Source: Cristatella mucedo (lineage: Eukaryota; Bryozoa; Phylactolaemata; Cristatellidae). Taken from it: 64,000 nt of DNA. The stretch lies in assembly GCA_009760855.2 (NCBI GenBank), contig WPIO01000275.1:1-64000 (forward strand), given 5' to 3'. Below the pieces are notes generated by a model. The model was given only the letters and a program-made list of their open reading frames with translations. It was not told the origin of the DNA and made no database searches. Both the position numbers and the translations under genes were made by a program. Below are positions 11,401 to 23,799 of the stretch, one piece after another (position 1 is the stretch's first letter; each line of letters begins with the position of its first letter).

Positions 11401-11452
11401 TTTGTTTGCAGGTCTACTCAGCGAGTCGGCTCAGCAGTGTCTACTCAGCGAG
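11381..11452 (+). repeat. Three copies of GTCTACTCAGCGAG
   Basis: The 14-base motif GTCTACTCAGCGAG occurs at about 11382, 11412 and 11439, spaced 30 and 27 bases apart with different sequence between. The block P partner has one diverged match (GTCTGCTTAGCGAG, about 56450), so the expansion appears specific to this copy. Confidence 0.75.
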
Positions 11453-11454
11453 CC

Positions 11455-11875
11455 ACCCACAAGGCCCGCCAGGGCTTGGCTCCTCCGTACCTAGCTGAAC
11501 TGCTGCACCAGTTTCAGCCTCTTCGCGACCTCGGGTCCTGTGTGGACAATACTTTAGCTGTTTCATTCCTCAGCTTATAGACCGTTGGCCACAGAAGCTT
11601 TAGCTCTGCAGGTTCTAGGCTGCGGAACTCACTTCCACAATTCTTACGCAATGGCAACTGCTCTCCTGCTGCCGACTCTGACTCATCCTTTTCAGCGATC
11701 CTTAGCTGTTACTTCCATGCTATTGCCTACCTGAACTGCTCTCCTGACTCTGCTATACTTCCCACTTTCTCTTTGTTGCGTGAGACGAAGTCTGTTGGCT
11801 ACCGAATGCATACGGAAAGCTTCTTAGGCTCTGAGTGGGCAGTACAAAACTCTCTTGCGTAGCACCCACGTAGTC
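11455..11875 (+). mobile_element. LINE-B C-terminal fragment
   Basis: Plus-strand frames read THKARQGLAPPYLAELLHQF and RDLGSCVDN, the C-terminal part of the LINE-B protein also seen at 16050-16130. Further on comes the conserved end reading as KSVGYRMHTES. It is interrupted by stops and frameshifts. The 3' hairpin is cut off after GTAGCACCCACGTAGTC. The 5' truncation point matches the copy at 56955, so both may descend from one insertion that predates the block P duplication. Confidence 0.8.
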
Positions 11876-13836
11876 TATTTGCATAAATTCACAAACGGGT
11901 AGGTTGCTTCGGGCACCAAGCGAAGGCCGAGTCGGTCGCTTCGCCCTCGATTCTCTAAGGTGGTAAAGCACAAAACATAGCTTTCTCGGAGTCCGCGATC
12001 CGCTTCGCTCGGCCAGATACCACGCCTGTGTTAGCGTGTCCTCTCGTATCGGATTACTTTTCAGGAGCGCGAAAGTTGCGCCCTCGCGTCCACGTCATCT
12101 CAAAGTTGGATCGCTGCCAGAGCTCAGCAGACGGCGCGAGGCGACGTCCGCTGGCACCAGGGCACGAGCTCGACGAGAAGCGACGTCGCGTCCTCGCTCG
12201 CCGCCATGACGCGCGGATGGAAGAGAATGCAATGCTGCTAGCGCTTAGCCGGCCCGCGTCCTGCCGGCCGGCGTGCCGAGGTATGTTTCCTAAGCTGTTT
12301 TGGCAGGCGAGCAATGGCAGGGTGGGTGGAGCCACTCACTCGCTCGGGGAACCTTAAAAAACCTGAAGCGGGATACGCTGTAAATATGCACTTAGGTGGA
12401 GCACAAACTGAAATTAAATCTAAACTGCTAGTTTTACATGCCAAGTATTCTTATATCCGATATTCACTTAAGCTGAAATGCCACTGCTTAAAATTTGCAG
12501 AAGAATCTGGGACTCAGAAACGATAATCTTTTAAGCGGAGTACTCCTATTTCCGATATTCTTATTTGCGGAGACGACTGTCTTAGTATGTCAGTATATAA
12601 ATAGAGTCGCCACAAAATGCTGTTTGGAAGCGCTTTCATGAGAAACGCTTTTGATCTTCTACCCTGACAGGCCTCCTCCAGCGTAGCTGTCGAACAGAGT
12701 CTGAAGAGTGGATTACTGAAAAAATTGTAGGGACGTCATCTTCAGTGAACGTGGAGCCCGCAGGGCGTCTACCGCGTGGTTTAATTTAATTGATGACACT
12801 GCCCCTGTTTGCTGTACGAGTGGGCTGTGACACTCAATGTGGTAGGCAGTCGGGGCGTGGTATTGGTGGTTGTTACGGCGAGGGAGTCGGGGCACTCCGG
12901 TGGGCGAGGCTTCAATTCCGCAAAATGCCTGATTTCCAGTCTCGTAGTTTTTTGTTTCGCTTTAGCAATGCAGGAGCAGCTATGCCGTATTGTACTTGTG
13001 CTTTGCTTTCTGAGTTATCCTGCATTTGCTACTGCCCCGTTCGATTCGTGACATGGAGACCGCCGGACTGTAATTGGGCTTTAGGCCAGCATAAGCGGTG
13101 CCTGGGGGCATGTAATTGATTGGCCGACCGGTTCTCGGCCAGTGGCATTTATGGCCTCGTTATTTTGGCCGATGCCAGTTTATAGCCCAGCATTGCTTGT
13201 GGGATATCTGTAAAGGTATGCGCGGTCTCTCTTATAATGTGAGCCGTCACGAAGCGAGCCTAAATACATGGTTATTGAAGCCCCTCTCCTCCCCCCCCCC
13301 GAGGTAGCGTTTCAGCGTCGTCGTCTGTGTGCTCTCAGAGCGTCAAACTACACGCCTGTCGGAACCATTCAACCTCGACGCTACTACGGGGTGGATAGAG
13401 CCAGAACGGCATGACAAAGGACAGGCATCAAATGCTGGATCGGGCCACCGCTTGAGCAGGCAGCCAAGAACTGACGGCTGCATGAGTATCAGGCCTAGTG
13501 CGCCGCCCCACCCAACCCCGCCCAGTCATGGTGGCGGACTATGCAATTTATTGACCAATCTATTAAGAAAGGGATGCTATGTGCGCCGTCTGCTGCTGCA
13601 ATTAGCTCGGACGCCTCACCTGCGGCCATTAGTTAAACCATCGAAGCAGCCCAGCTTCCTGACACTAACGTGTAGTATATTTTCCGACGTAACTGCTACG
13701 ATTCGTGGAGCTTCCAAGAAGTACGTGCGTTTCGAGAAGAATAAAATTAAGTCTCTTTTGCAGCTCATATCCGCACTGGCTTCTTCGTGCTACCCCCAAG
13801 ATCTGCCTCTACCGGAGCAACATTAGCATAACACGT
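11876..13836. other. No gene seen; partly GC-rich
   Basis: About 12000-12360 is GC- and CpG-rich and overlaps open frames on both strands without recognisable domains. A 165-codon plus-strand frame at 13329-13826 begins at a CTG/TTG-type codon and reads low-complexity Pro/Ser/Arg-rich peptide. I do not accept it as a gene. A short piece near 12630-12660 resembles part of repeat R1 (TTGGAAGCGCTT then GAGAAACG). Confidence 0.5.
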
Positions 13837-14160
13837 GGGCGTTCATGGAGAACGAAAGCAGCGGATAGATTTACTGTTCTCTCCTTTCACTGCGACCGTA
13901 AACGCTTGGCCGTATAATTGCTAGCGAATGCTTTACGATGCCAAAGAATGAATTGAAAGCTGCAGCTCGTCGGAACGCACCTTGTCTCTAAGCCGTTAGC
14001 GGCCACGAAAGGATGATGGAGACTAGTGCAGTGGGCAGAAGACCAAAGCAGTAGTCCTGCATCGAGCCGCTCATGTGTTTCAATCGCAACTCAACATCAC
14101 TGCACACCTCACTTGAGGCAGAACCGTTTTATGTTTTGCAAACTCTCATTTCTTTTACCT
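13837..14160 (+). repeat. Dispersed repeat R3, copy 1
   Basis: Aligned with 22857-23100. Shared boxes are CATGGAGAACGAA (CATAGAGAACGAA there), CTCCTTTCACTG, GCTCGTCGGAA then CGCAC, GCCACGAA then GATGGAGACTA, and GCAGAAGAC or GCAGCAGAC. No common open frame. Nature unknown. Confidence 0.65.
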
Positions 14161-14191
14161 CATCTCATTTCCAAGTAGCTTTATGGTCGAG

Positions 14192-14715
14192 GTCATAAAG
14201 TTGGAGCATCTAAATGAAGCAGAACCCCGAGTCGTGTGCAGCCGCCGAGACCCTGCTGCTCAGTGCTGAAGGCCTGTACGGCATGTACGGTAATTCTTTG
14301 TTGGAAGCGCTTCTGGAGAAACGATTCAATGTTCGACCTCGAAAGGGGGCCTATTCCAGAATCGTTGTCTCACTCAATCAAGCGCACGTTGGAGGGAGCT
14401 TCGGGCACGTTATACCCCATGCATTGAGCTGGCTGGGTCACTCATCGATGGATGACCGATTGCTGTCGATCGTGCATAACTGGTCCAACACGACTCCGCA
14501 CTGCATACCTCGTAGCAAACTCGGAGCTCGCTAAAGTTTATATTGTTGATAGGCTTGTCGGAGCGCTGTACGTTGCCAGGATACGGTGGTCCGAGCACAC
14601 CTGCGTGGAAAAGTCAGCTCTTGCATCGGTCTACTCGCCCGCTTAGCCCCGTCCTTTGGACGGCTCGGAGGGCCTCGCAGCAGCGAGGCACCGAAGCATG
14701 CCAGAGGACGTGAAC
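14192..14715 (+). repeat. Dispersed repeat R1, copy 2
   Basis: Second copy of the repeat at 1-570, from AAAGTTGGAG through GCCGCCGAGACCCTGCTGCT to CAGCGAGGCACCGAAGCATG. Flanks differ on the right side (after about 14715 versus 570), which fixes one boundary. The left boundary cannot be seen in copy 1. Confidence 0.75.
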
Positions 14716-15655
14716 GCAGCCTGCGACCCTGCGGTCGCCCCCCCCCCGCAGAGTGAGCATCTTTGGTTCCGCATCTCCCGGAGCCTTCTTTCTGCTCGCT
14801 CCCGAGTTCAGCGAGCGCAGTGTCTTCCACGTGACCACCACGTCTCGGCTCCGACGGCCAGGGCCGAAGACGCCGCCATGGTGCAGCTAAGCAGCCGGTG
14901 CTCACGCTCCCGTGACCGATGTGCAGCGCTTGGCGGATGCATCGATGGCAAGAAGCTGCCAGCAGCCGGGAAGCAGGACTACGTCATCGATGAGGTAAAC
15001 GCGATCTCTTGCGTCCGCTCGGCTAACGATTTCAAAAATGAAGGCAGAATCATCTCGTAATCTAAATATCACAATTCCTAGAACGTTGCGACATCTGAAA
15101 TAACCGCAGTAAGAAACTACGTCCCACTAGCTGTAAACTACTAGTGACTGGACAATCAATTATAATTACTTCGCTTGACAATCTACGTCCGATAAATCGA
15201 GAGGATGAGTAGTAGCAGCAGCCGCAGGAGCAGTAGGAGCCGAAGTAGGATGAGCAGGGTGACTGGGATAGTGCGAGCAGCAAGGGGATGTGGATTGGAA
15301 GGGGATGTGCCATCACTACTGGGCTGGGACTGATCCAAGAAATCAGAGCTCGCCATTGTAATAATTCTAAAAGGGTAAAAGCCAAAATTATTCAGGAATT
15401 TGAAAACATTACCCCTGCAAATAAGCTTGACCGGCATATCATCTTTTGCGTCTGCACGAAAACTGGGTGTCCTGTTCCACAGTTAAATAATAAAAAGTCG
15501 ACCTCATCAGTCACGCGGTCAAGTATTCCTACCTTCAGCTATGCAATGTTGTAACATTCAGACAAGCTTAGATAAGGACACTCTCATGCAAGAGAAGCTA
15601 GTTAATGCAAATCACCTCTACAATATCGAGTGCTAACTCATGTTTTACTTGAATA
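14716..15655. other. No gene seen
   Basis: Contains a short C tract near 14739 and an AGCAGCAG/AGGAGCAGTAGGAG purine stretch at 15205-15260. Overlapping open frames on both strands have biased composition and no recognisable domain. Confidence 0.45.
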
Positions 15656-15656
15656 T

Positions 15657-17025
15657 GTAACGTATCTCCGTCTGTAACTCCACAAAGTCATAAAAAAATA
15701 TGTGGGTGTTACTCAGGAGAGTTTTGTATAGCCCACTCACAGCCTAAGCGGCTTTCGGTACGCATTCGGTAGCCAACAGACTTCGTCTCACGCAACAAAG
15801 AGAAAGTAGGAAGCATAGCAGAGTCAGGAGAGCATTTATGGTAGTGAGTAGCATAGAAGTAGCAGCTCAGGACTGCTAAAAAAGATGTGCCATAGTCGGC
15901 AGTTGGAGAGTAGTTGTCGTTGCATAATAATTGTGGACGCGAGTTCCACAGTCTAGGACCTGCAGAGCTTAAGCTTCTGTCGCCAACTGTCTTTAAGGAA
16001 TGGAACAGCTAATTTATTGTCCACACAGGACCTCAGGGCACGAGCAGGCTGAAACTGATGTAGCAATTCAGCTGGGTACGAAGGAGCCAAGCCGTGGTGG
16101 GCCTTGTGGGTCAGTGTAAGAACTTTGCTCTGTATCCTTTGCTCAACCGGCAACCATCCTAGCTCTTTCAGCAAAGGCGATACGTGCTCAAACCGCTGGG
16201 ACTTGAAGACCAGCCTTGCAGCCATATTAATATTCCGCTGTCGTGGCATATTAGCTTTGTTTTGCAGCCCAGCCAAAAGCGAATTACAATAATCAAGCCG
16301 AGACAGAACTAAAGAGCTAGTTAAATTTTTTACAAGCCACTGTGGGGGACAGCTTCTAATCTTGGATGGGGATCGGATGTGATGGCTAGCTGTGGAGGCA
16401 GTCTTCTGAATGAAGCTTTTGAAATTGAGGCAGCTGTCGAACACGACACCTAGATTACGAGCACGTGGTGAAGGTCGCACAATAGCATCATCTATTAGAA
16501 CAGCAAAGCCTTTTAATCCAGCCACACGCTTAGGGTGTCCTATGAGAAGCAGTTCGGTTTTATTGTCATTTAATTTCAGGAAGTTTTCCGACATCCAGGA
16601 TCGAATATCGGCAAGGCAAGCATTCAGTTTCTCAGTTGCTGCAGCAGATTCCGACGGTTTAAATGACAAATACAACTGAGTATCGTCAGCATAGAAGTGA
16701 TAACCTATTCCATGGGCCTTAATCACTTTTCCCAGAGGTTGTGTGTAAATGAAGAACAGCAAGGGACCGAGTACAGACCCTTGAGAGACTCCATAGGTGA
16801 CACTTCTCATGTCTGAGACCTGACCCCCACACGACACGGATTGAACACGACCAGACAAGTATGATTTAAACCACGCCAGTGCTTTGTCTGCCAGACCGAT
16901 CGTTGTTCTCAATCGTTCAAGCAGAACTTCGTGATTAATATTGTCGAAGGCAGCAGACAGATCTAGCAGAGCTAGGGCAGTGACATTCCCGTCGTGGTTG
17001 CCACGTAGAAGGTCATTGTTCGAGC
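15657..17025 (-). mobile_element. LINE-B reverse transcriptase copy, 5'-truncated, broken
   Basis: Best LINE-B copy. Reading on the minus strand from about 17010: NDLLRGNHDGNVTAL, then RT motif A as LLDLSAAFDNINHEVLL (about 16960-16910), motif B region SQGSVLGPLLFFIYT, motif C FYADDTQLYL (about 16690) with both aspartates intact, the LKLNDNKTELL segment, and a long C-terminal region ending KSVGYRMRTESRLGCEW. The frame is open from about 16980 to 15953. A one-base frameshift near 16000 moves the tail (VGDRSLSSAGPRLWNS) into another frame, so the copy is dead. The protein pattern is CR1/L2-like. The 3' end carries the LINE-B hairpin at about 15665-15710, next to AATATGTAACGTAT. Upstream of NDLL the expected family sequence stops, consistent with 5' truncation. 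Confidence 0.9.
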
Positions 17026-17216
17026 TAGCACAGCTGTGCAGTAAGTCAATTTCAGAGTACGAAAATGGCGTACATGGCGAAAGTGAATAATCACAAGCGA
17101 GGCGGCGACCGGAAAGCAGAGCTCACCTGAAATCAACAGCTGGCGGATGTACCAGAGGACGATGGTGGCGAGCAGAGCTACTCGGATCCGCCGATCGCTG
17201 CAGACCACTGCACTCT

Positions 17217-17350
17217 CCCTACCCTGGGATCTCAGCCTATGAAGCAAGGTGCTCGCTTTTCACAACCCACATCGCCGGTCAGTGTCCTTGAGCGGGCGAT
17301 CCTATTTTGCACCCTGCAAGCTGTGTTGATAGCCGTACGTAAGTTATAGG
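17217..17350 (+). mobile_element. tRNA-like SINE copy, diverged
   Basis: Shares AAGGTG, TCGCTTTTCACAACC, GGGCGATCCTA, CCTGCAAGC and TTGATAGCCGTA with the copies at 20935 and 45835. It lacks the GCTATATAAA ending. The tRNA-type head is barely recognisable in this copy. Confidence 0.5.
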
Positions 17351-20300
17351 GGTGACTAGAGGTTAACTTTCATTTCACGATATTTAAAGCTTTGATTAAA
17401 ATTAAATTACAGGTCAAAGTTTTAGTCAGGTTGGGTTGCAATTTGTAAAATACTTGAGGCGGGAAGTCAAGGAAATTCCTATACAATTTGTCCTACGATC
17501 GAATGTGTATTTATTGTACCTTTCGGAAGGCAAATATGTTAGAACTGGGATCGGAAGTTCTGAAAAATTCCACACGAAGGAAAATTGGTTATGCCAACAA
17601 CGTGTCACCCTGGATGTAAACCGGAAGCAACAAATGTACAAGTACAAAGTTGAGCGATCTCTACTTTCAGTGCAACTTGTATCCCAACATCTCAGTTCCT
17701 GGTACATAGCGATATATGTTTGAAGCTTGTTGTGGTGCATACTTGTAACTTTTATACAGCTTCATTTTCAGGGTTGGTTGGTGCCTTTTAAATTCCATAA
17801 CTTGGCAAATATTTCACGCATGGGATTGAAATTTGAAATTAGAGTTCAGCTCTGCTTGTTTGACCCTAGTCTTTAATATTTTAGATTTCTGTTTGATAAA
17901 TGTACTTCTATATGTCCAAGATTACGGAAAATAAAGCTTCAGGACGTTTAATGACGAATACAGCCAAATTTATCCAACCGATAAAGAAAATATTCCAGAG
18001 TAAGTTGAACAAGCAGAGCGAAACTCGCATTTCAAATTCCATTCCGATGGCTAAAGTATTCACCGAGGTATGGAATTTACAAAAATGTATGGAATCTACG
18101 TAATCGAGTTTGTGACATAGCACAGAGAGATGAAGGCGGACGGAATTGATCCAAACCGATGGTGCAAAGCAGCCAAGTGCAACTTGGCATTGCATAACCG
18201 TTCAACTTAACACGCCATGACACAAGCTGCCACGACCCAACGGTAGCAAAAGCGGCAGTCAGCGTTCAGTGGAGCCTGGGAGAGTAGAGAACTTCAGTGG
18301 AGCACCTCAGCTCGCACCACTCCCTACGTATCTGGAGCTTTGAACGTGCGAGACTGCGCTCTAAGCAAGCCTGCCCAGCAGCCAGCCCAGTGTTCCGGGG
18401 AGCCCGAGAGAATAGAGAGCCCGAGTAGAGCACCTCGGCTCACGCCGATCTCTCTAAGCAAGCCTTCCCAGCAGCTGCGGTCACTCGGAAAAAGTTTTCC
18501 GGGAAATCATAAGCCTCCAATGGACTTAGTAGTTCCGACAGTCGTTGATCCGCTGTCGCGTGTCGTATACAACAAAATGTTAGCCAATTTACTAGCTTCG
18601 TTTGTACAGTGGCAGAATAGCCTGTCGAACAAGCTATCATCACAGAATACGACGTTTCGGTGCAAGCTCCATGTTATCTATCCAGTCCAACTCGTCCTCA
18701 GCGCAAGGCTAATATCCACTCTTCTTCCGGGATTACTCAAGCTGAAGTGGTCTGCTTCCTTTTTTAAAATAGCTTAAACGAGATCAACCGGGCACTGCCT
18801 AGACCCCAAGAGCATATACCAACTTGCAGCACGTGGTTTTTAAGGGCCATAGTTCCATATTTACTTGACCTGAATATGTTTATACTTGAATGTTTACAAG
18901 GGTTCACAACCGGAAGTGACCGTCGTTCGGCAATTAGACTAACTTTAGAGATAAAAAATCGATAAATTATCGTGCTATGTATAAAAATAGTGACAGTTAT
19001 GTCACCCACTAAATGGGATGTATCCCCATCAGCACGTTTATTGAATAGTTGCAAAGACTAATAGAACGAATGGTTTGCAAATTGGCACAAACGCAATGGT
19101 AGCATAAGCTATCGTTCGATGTAATGATAGCCGCCATTTGAACTGCTGGTGACCTGTAAAAGCGAAGATTGCGTATAACATACTAAGGCTCAGATTATTA
19201 TGGCCTTATCGTAAAATTAACAGATTTAAAACCATTTACTCGAAAAATATGGCAAGCCTCTCACAAAATACAGGAAACATAGCTTGTCGTTCTCCGCTCA
19301 AAAAACAAAATAAAAAAATAAACTTGTCAACTGTTGGCTGTCATAACGACCCCAGTTCAAGGATATTTTGTGACAGGCACATTTTACGCTTACAGACCTA
19401 CGATGGCTAGAAGACTTGGCAGCGTGGCTGCTGCCCCTCGTTCGCAAATAAAAACGTAAAACAATAAATGGCATTAATGAGAACATAAAATCATCTCAAT
19501 TTTTCTGAAATAGAATTGAATCAAACATTTTCTAACTGATTCATATCATCATATTATCATCATATATCATATATCATATATCATCATATATCATATTCAT
19601 ATCATCCCTCTGCCGCCAATATTTGAGATTGCATTTATAAGTAGTTTATCTTTTAACATATGAATTTAAAAAACCTTGCAATTTTTTGATTATCTACCGC
19701 CTTATCACCAGAACTATTGAATCCTGCGGCAGCTGATCCGGTTCCAAGAGAGGCCATAACCCACGAGGCCACGGCCGCGAGCGATTATGTTGTACAGCGG
19801 GCCGTCAGTTTGGTTACTTGGATGGAACTACCAAGTCATTTACTGGAACGTAAAGTGAAGTTTTTTATTCAATTCTATTCCATGAATTTTGAGTGAATTC
19901 AAGTTCTCATTAATACCGTTAATAGTTTGACATTTCTATTGGCGAATGCAAGGCAGCCGCCCTGCTTTAACCTGGTTTGACAGCAGGTGGTATGGGAATT
20001 ATTGCTGTAATTTTTTATTTTTGCTATATAAGAATATTGTTAGGCTGATCTGTTCCTAAGTTCTTTCTTTATCCTTTTATTGAATAGTTTGGACTGTGCG
20101 TGGCGTTTTATAGTGCTGTCGTTTGGCTATAGCTCGGGTTCTCAACTACCTGCAAACGACTGTCAAATGCCTGCTCTTGCTTACGTCACATCCCCTAAAA
20201 TAATGATCCGATTAGCTTAAATATTTGGAATATATGATTTCTTGTAGTTATATACAATTTCAGCCTTCTCGGTTAATTATTGGACCTCAGAAGGTAGACT

Positions 20301-20930
20301 TACTTGGATCAAAAACGGACTGAGTTTGTCATGCTAAGCCGTTGTCATCATTTCACTCCCATATCAAAATTATATCTCGTGTAGGCTAAAAAGTGGCCCG
20401 ATCAACGTGAATTTATATAAACACGCTTCTAAACATGCGGTTTAAATTTGTATAATGAAAAACAGAGTAACACGGTGTTTTTTGTAATCGCCTGCATGCG
20501 TTAACAGCTTAAGTTGGCTTCTATGAGTGCTTTCCTAAGAGTGGCACTCTATGCCTCGTCAAATATGCATTTTTTTTTAACTCGGCCGATCGACGTGAAA
20601 TTTGGAATATGATGGAATCACCAACCTTCACACTCTCCCTCTACTAAATTAGGCACCGTGGATCTGTACGTATAGGCTGGGCCGGTCACAAAATGTCCTT
20701 GAACTGTGAACGTGATGACAGCCAACAATTGAAATATCAATTTTTTATATACGCTATTTCTGGAGTATGGATATAATTCCAAGTTTCCTCCATCTTTTGA
20801 GAGATTTTCCTTATTCGTAGAGTGATTGGTATTGAATCTGTTGATTTGATGATAAAGCCATATTCGGCTCAGCCTGAGTGCTATACGTGACCTTAAATTT
20901 TACAGGTCATCAGCAGTTCAAATGGCAGCT
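17351..20930. other. Long AT-rich stretch without a supported gene
   Basis: Several 60-145-codon open frames exist on both strands, but none has a domain, a pair of splice signals or a partner elsewhere in the window. 19543-19607 is a short ATC/ATAT simple repeat. 18240-18480 is locally GC-richer and holds two related segments (CCTGCCCAGCAGCCAGCCC and CCTTCCCAGCAGCTGCGG contexts), possibly an internal duplication. Confidence 0.5.
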
Positions 20931-20934
20931 ATGG

Positions 20935-21120
20935 TTGCATTGAACTATAGAAGCCGGAATGGCTCACTATGTAAGGTGGTTGCTTTTCACGACCTCGGCA
21001 GCGAGGTCATGGGTTTGAATATTACGGTGGGCGAACCTTTATTGACACTGCAAGCGGTGGTGATAGCCGTAAAGGCTCGTCCGTCGCTATACAAAAAGAG
21101 GCTGTTAAATCAGCTAGCAT
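20935..21120 (+). mobile_element. tRNA-derived SINE-like element
   Basis: The head AATGGCTCACTATGTAAGG then TGGTTGCTTTTCACGACC, with GGTCATGGGTTTGAATATTA after it, resembles a tRNA A box and B box (GGTTTGAAT). The body ACTGCAAGCGGTGGTGATAG, CCGTAAAGGCTC and GTCCGTCGCTATACAAA ends with GGCTGTTAAATCAGCTA. The same body and tail occur at 45835-46000 and in part at 17217. RNA polymerase III origin is inferred from the box spacing and not proved. Confidence 0.6.
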
Positions 21121-21489
21121 TTTTTTTATTATGCTATCATTGTTTTTGTGCCAATTTGCATGCCTGCCATTCGATCTATTCGCCCTTGCACAAATTCAAT
21201 AAATGTGCCGTTTGGGGAGATAATCTAGCATTCTACTTTGTGGCAGCTAATGCAAATGCACGGGCCCGGTTCATGCCACTTTTACTACACTTCCGGTGGG
21301 ATTGTCGTTGGCACTTCGGAAGACCAACAGGCACGGATGCAACGTACTTAAACCGGTGCAGCTCCTAATGGCTGCCCCAGGAGGCGGGCGAATGGTGCTA
21401 TGTATGGTCGCCTACTACTAAGCTGGCAGGCTCCAAGCTTAATCATGCTTCCTGAACAGCATTCACAAATTGTCTTGAAATAAGTTAAG

Positions 21490-21698
21490 TTCTTTGAGGG
21501 TGGAATACACACGTGTTAATGCTCATGTATGCTGACCCTGTGCATGTAACTCTTAACCATGTTATTCTTGTTTTTTACTGAGCATGCTACCACTAACCAT
21601 TCAATCGGGCTTCCTTTGCAGCAAATTAAAGTGCATAGAAAGAGATAGAGTTCTCAGAATGCGCTTAATCGAGTGTGTTATTATTAATAATGTTACAA
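21490..21698 (+). mobile_element. LINE-A 3' end, 5'-truncated
   Basis: Plus-strand order is GCTGACCCTGTGCATG, CCACTAACCATTCAAT, AAAGTGCATAGAAAGAGAT, a mutated hairpin partner, then a TTATTATTAATAAT tail. The stem is degraded (AAAGTGCA against TGCGCTTA). Confidence 0.75.
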
Positions 21699-22394
21699 TT
21701 ATTACGCACTGCAGACAAATACAGCTAGAGGTCGAGGGAAAGTAAGACAAGTCTGCATTGAAAGCTTGTGTCAGTCAATTGTACGTCGTACATTGGCAAG
21801 AGTGGATTTGTCTGAGAGCCAAACCGACGTGAACAATGAAGCAATTGCCATCTGCACTGATGCATGCGGCTGAAAAAGGGGGCAAGCAAGAGCCCAGAAA
21901 GCTGAGACAGAAGACAAATAGATAAGTATCTAGACGAAGTTTCTGTTCGGCTGCACCCCATTTTGCATCTGCAGGAGGACCAAGTACGAAATGGCCTCGA
22001 AACTGAGCTTGCTAGTGGTGCAGTGCAGAGCTATATCGTCTATGCAGAGTGGTCGTGTCATTTCTACGACACGACCCATCTGCATATTTCAGCAAGCACC
22101 GACAGAAGAAAGAATCAGACATTTTGAAAGGATTTCATAATCCTTTTATGGATGCTAAATGTCACGCTATTATTATGAAGGATTGCAATCCGCATGTCAG
22201 CCTCCACGATCAAATGATCGCTATCCTGTGTTCCTTTAAACTTTCTTAGTAACAAGCAGCGATGAAATAGCACTTTTGGGGATTTCTAAAAGTTGCATAC
22301 AGAAGTAGAGCTGGTCTTGTTGAATTTATCTTTGACAAGCTCGCTCAGTTGAGGTGAACCTGACGAATGGTCACGCCAAAGGTGTCATACTGTC

Positions 22395-22523
22395 AACTAC
22401 AAGAGAGAAACATATTCCGGCGTTGAAGCACGATTTAGAAACATTAACCCGCGAGTATTCGTTTGGCAAGGCACCGCCTATACTGCCAACCTTGCTTTTG
22501 TGATGCAGCAGGCTCTTCATTAA
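22395..22523 (+). pseudogene. hAT-type transposase fragment
   Basis: A 42-codon plus-strand frame reads YSGVEARFRNINPRVFV followed by TAYTANLAFVMQQALH and a stop. The GV[EQ]AR then P-x-x-FV pattern, followed at the right distance by A-x-x-x-NL, fits the region of hAT/ZMYM-like transposases just before and at the H-x-LNL motif. The usual HC/H residues are replaced, so it would be inactive. Upstream (22320-22345) FVEFIFDKLAQ is open in another frame and may belong to it. It may be related to the relics at 4990 and 34780 but covers a different part. Confidence 0.4.
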
Positions 22524-22794
22524 CTTCCCGATCGTTCTTTGGTTTCTTGATGTGAGTGAATTCACTTTTGCGTCATATATATATATATATAATTAGGAGT
22601 TATTAAATTATTGAAAGTGCAAATATGTAACATATAGCAAAGCCCTACCCTGCCTGGGTCGCGTGTACTATCAGCACCACCGGCACCGGGTTCTCAGGAA
22701 ACTAAAGACCGCACTCCTTCCGAGCACGTAATGGCATTGGTGACGCCCAACCACCTCAATGGCATTTGCTTCGAGCGTGGAAAATGAGTGCAAT

Positions 22795-22856
22795 AATACA
22801 ATTAACATAGCGCCCACAAAGAACTCAATATCTTTTTACTGAATGAGCTTAAATGT
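22795..22856 (-). mobile_element. Possible LINE-A hairpin remnant
   Basis: AGCGCCCACAAAGAACTCAA then TATCTTTTT resembles the LINE-A terminus on the minus strand, preceded by AATAATACA. Too short and diverged to be sure. Confidence 0.35.
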
Positions 22857-23100
22857 TCGTCCATAGAGAACGAAGCTGCTAGATTGTGCCCTCCTTTCAC
22901 TGTAATGGTATGCACTTGGTCAATGAAGGGTGTGCGATGTCAGCGAATGAAATGAAAATCTGAGACTCGTCGGAAAGCACATTTTCCTCAAAGGCATTGG
23001 CAGCCACGAATAACCGATGGAGACTAATGCATTCGGCAGCAGACTGATTCTCCAGCCGTCATCCGGTGAGACCGTGCGTGTTACAACGTAAACTCGCTGT
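22857..23100 (+). repeat. Dispersed repeat R3, copy 2
   Basis: Partner of 13837-14095, same orientation. Similarity fades after the GTGAGACCGTGCGTG box, whereas the other copy continues toward TTTTATGTTTTGCAAACTC. That phrase also appears near 26728, hinting at a third partial copy there. Confidence 0.6.
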
Positions 23101-23799
23101 CGCTGCACAAATCGGGCATGGCAAATGTTTCACTTACAGGTTTCTTTACGCTAAAATTAGACCTGTTAGAACACGACAATTTACAATGAATAAAGGTGAA
23201 GAAAAGGCAAAAGTATATTTTGCATTTACAGGCATCCTTTCTTGAATATCCAAAATGCCAAGAAAGAGATTCATTTCTCATTGGCGGCTGCACAAACATT
23301 GTAATACAGCTAAGTTTATTAATTCTCTTGCTGTCAACGCTGGAATTTTGGAGACCAGCCGTGAAAGAGAACAACGGTACAGGGTTTGTGCAAATAAAAT
23401 GGTGCTCCTATAGATGTATCTACCAACCAAGATAAGAAAAGTATTTTCTAATTAAAATTTGTTTTAGCAGTACCTTTGAACTAAGCAAGCAGGCTCCGAC
23501 GGCCGCATTGCCACTGCCGCGAAGGAAGCGGTATGCTATGCCTTCTTTAGGGAACTCTTATGGACAAGCACTCTGGGAGGCGTGGCGGCTATAGTGCCGG
23601 TTCGACGCGTCGCCCGATTCCACTCCGGAGTTGACCACAAGTTCCAAACACGGATGTTATAAGCGCACTCTTCCAATCTTGCGGTGTTACGTTCCTGATG
23701 ACTTAATGCCACATTATTGAGCGCCGGAAGCACGGATGGGGAGCAAAGGGCTGGACTGACACTGACTTGAGCAGAGCTAGTTGACTGGGGTGGAGGAAT
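23101..23799. other. No gene seen
   Basis: AT-rich sequence with short open frames only. Nothing recognisable on either strand. Confidence 0.5.

Noticed and set aside
13329-13826. 165-codon plus-strand frame
   Set aside because: No ATG start, low-complexity Pro/Ser/Arg composition, no homolog pattern or splice support.
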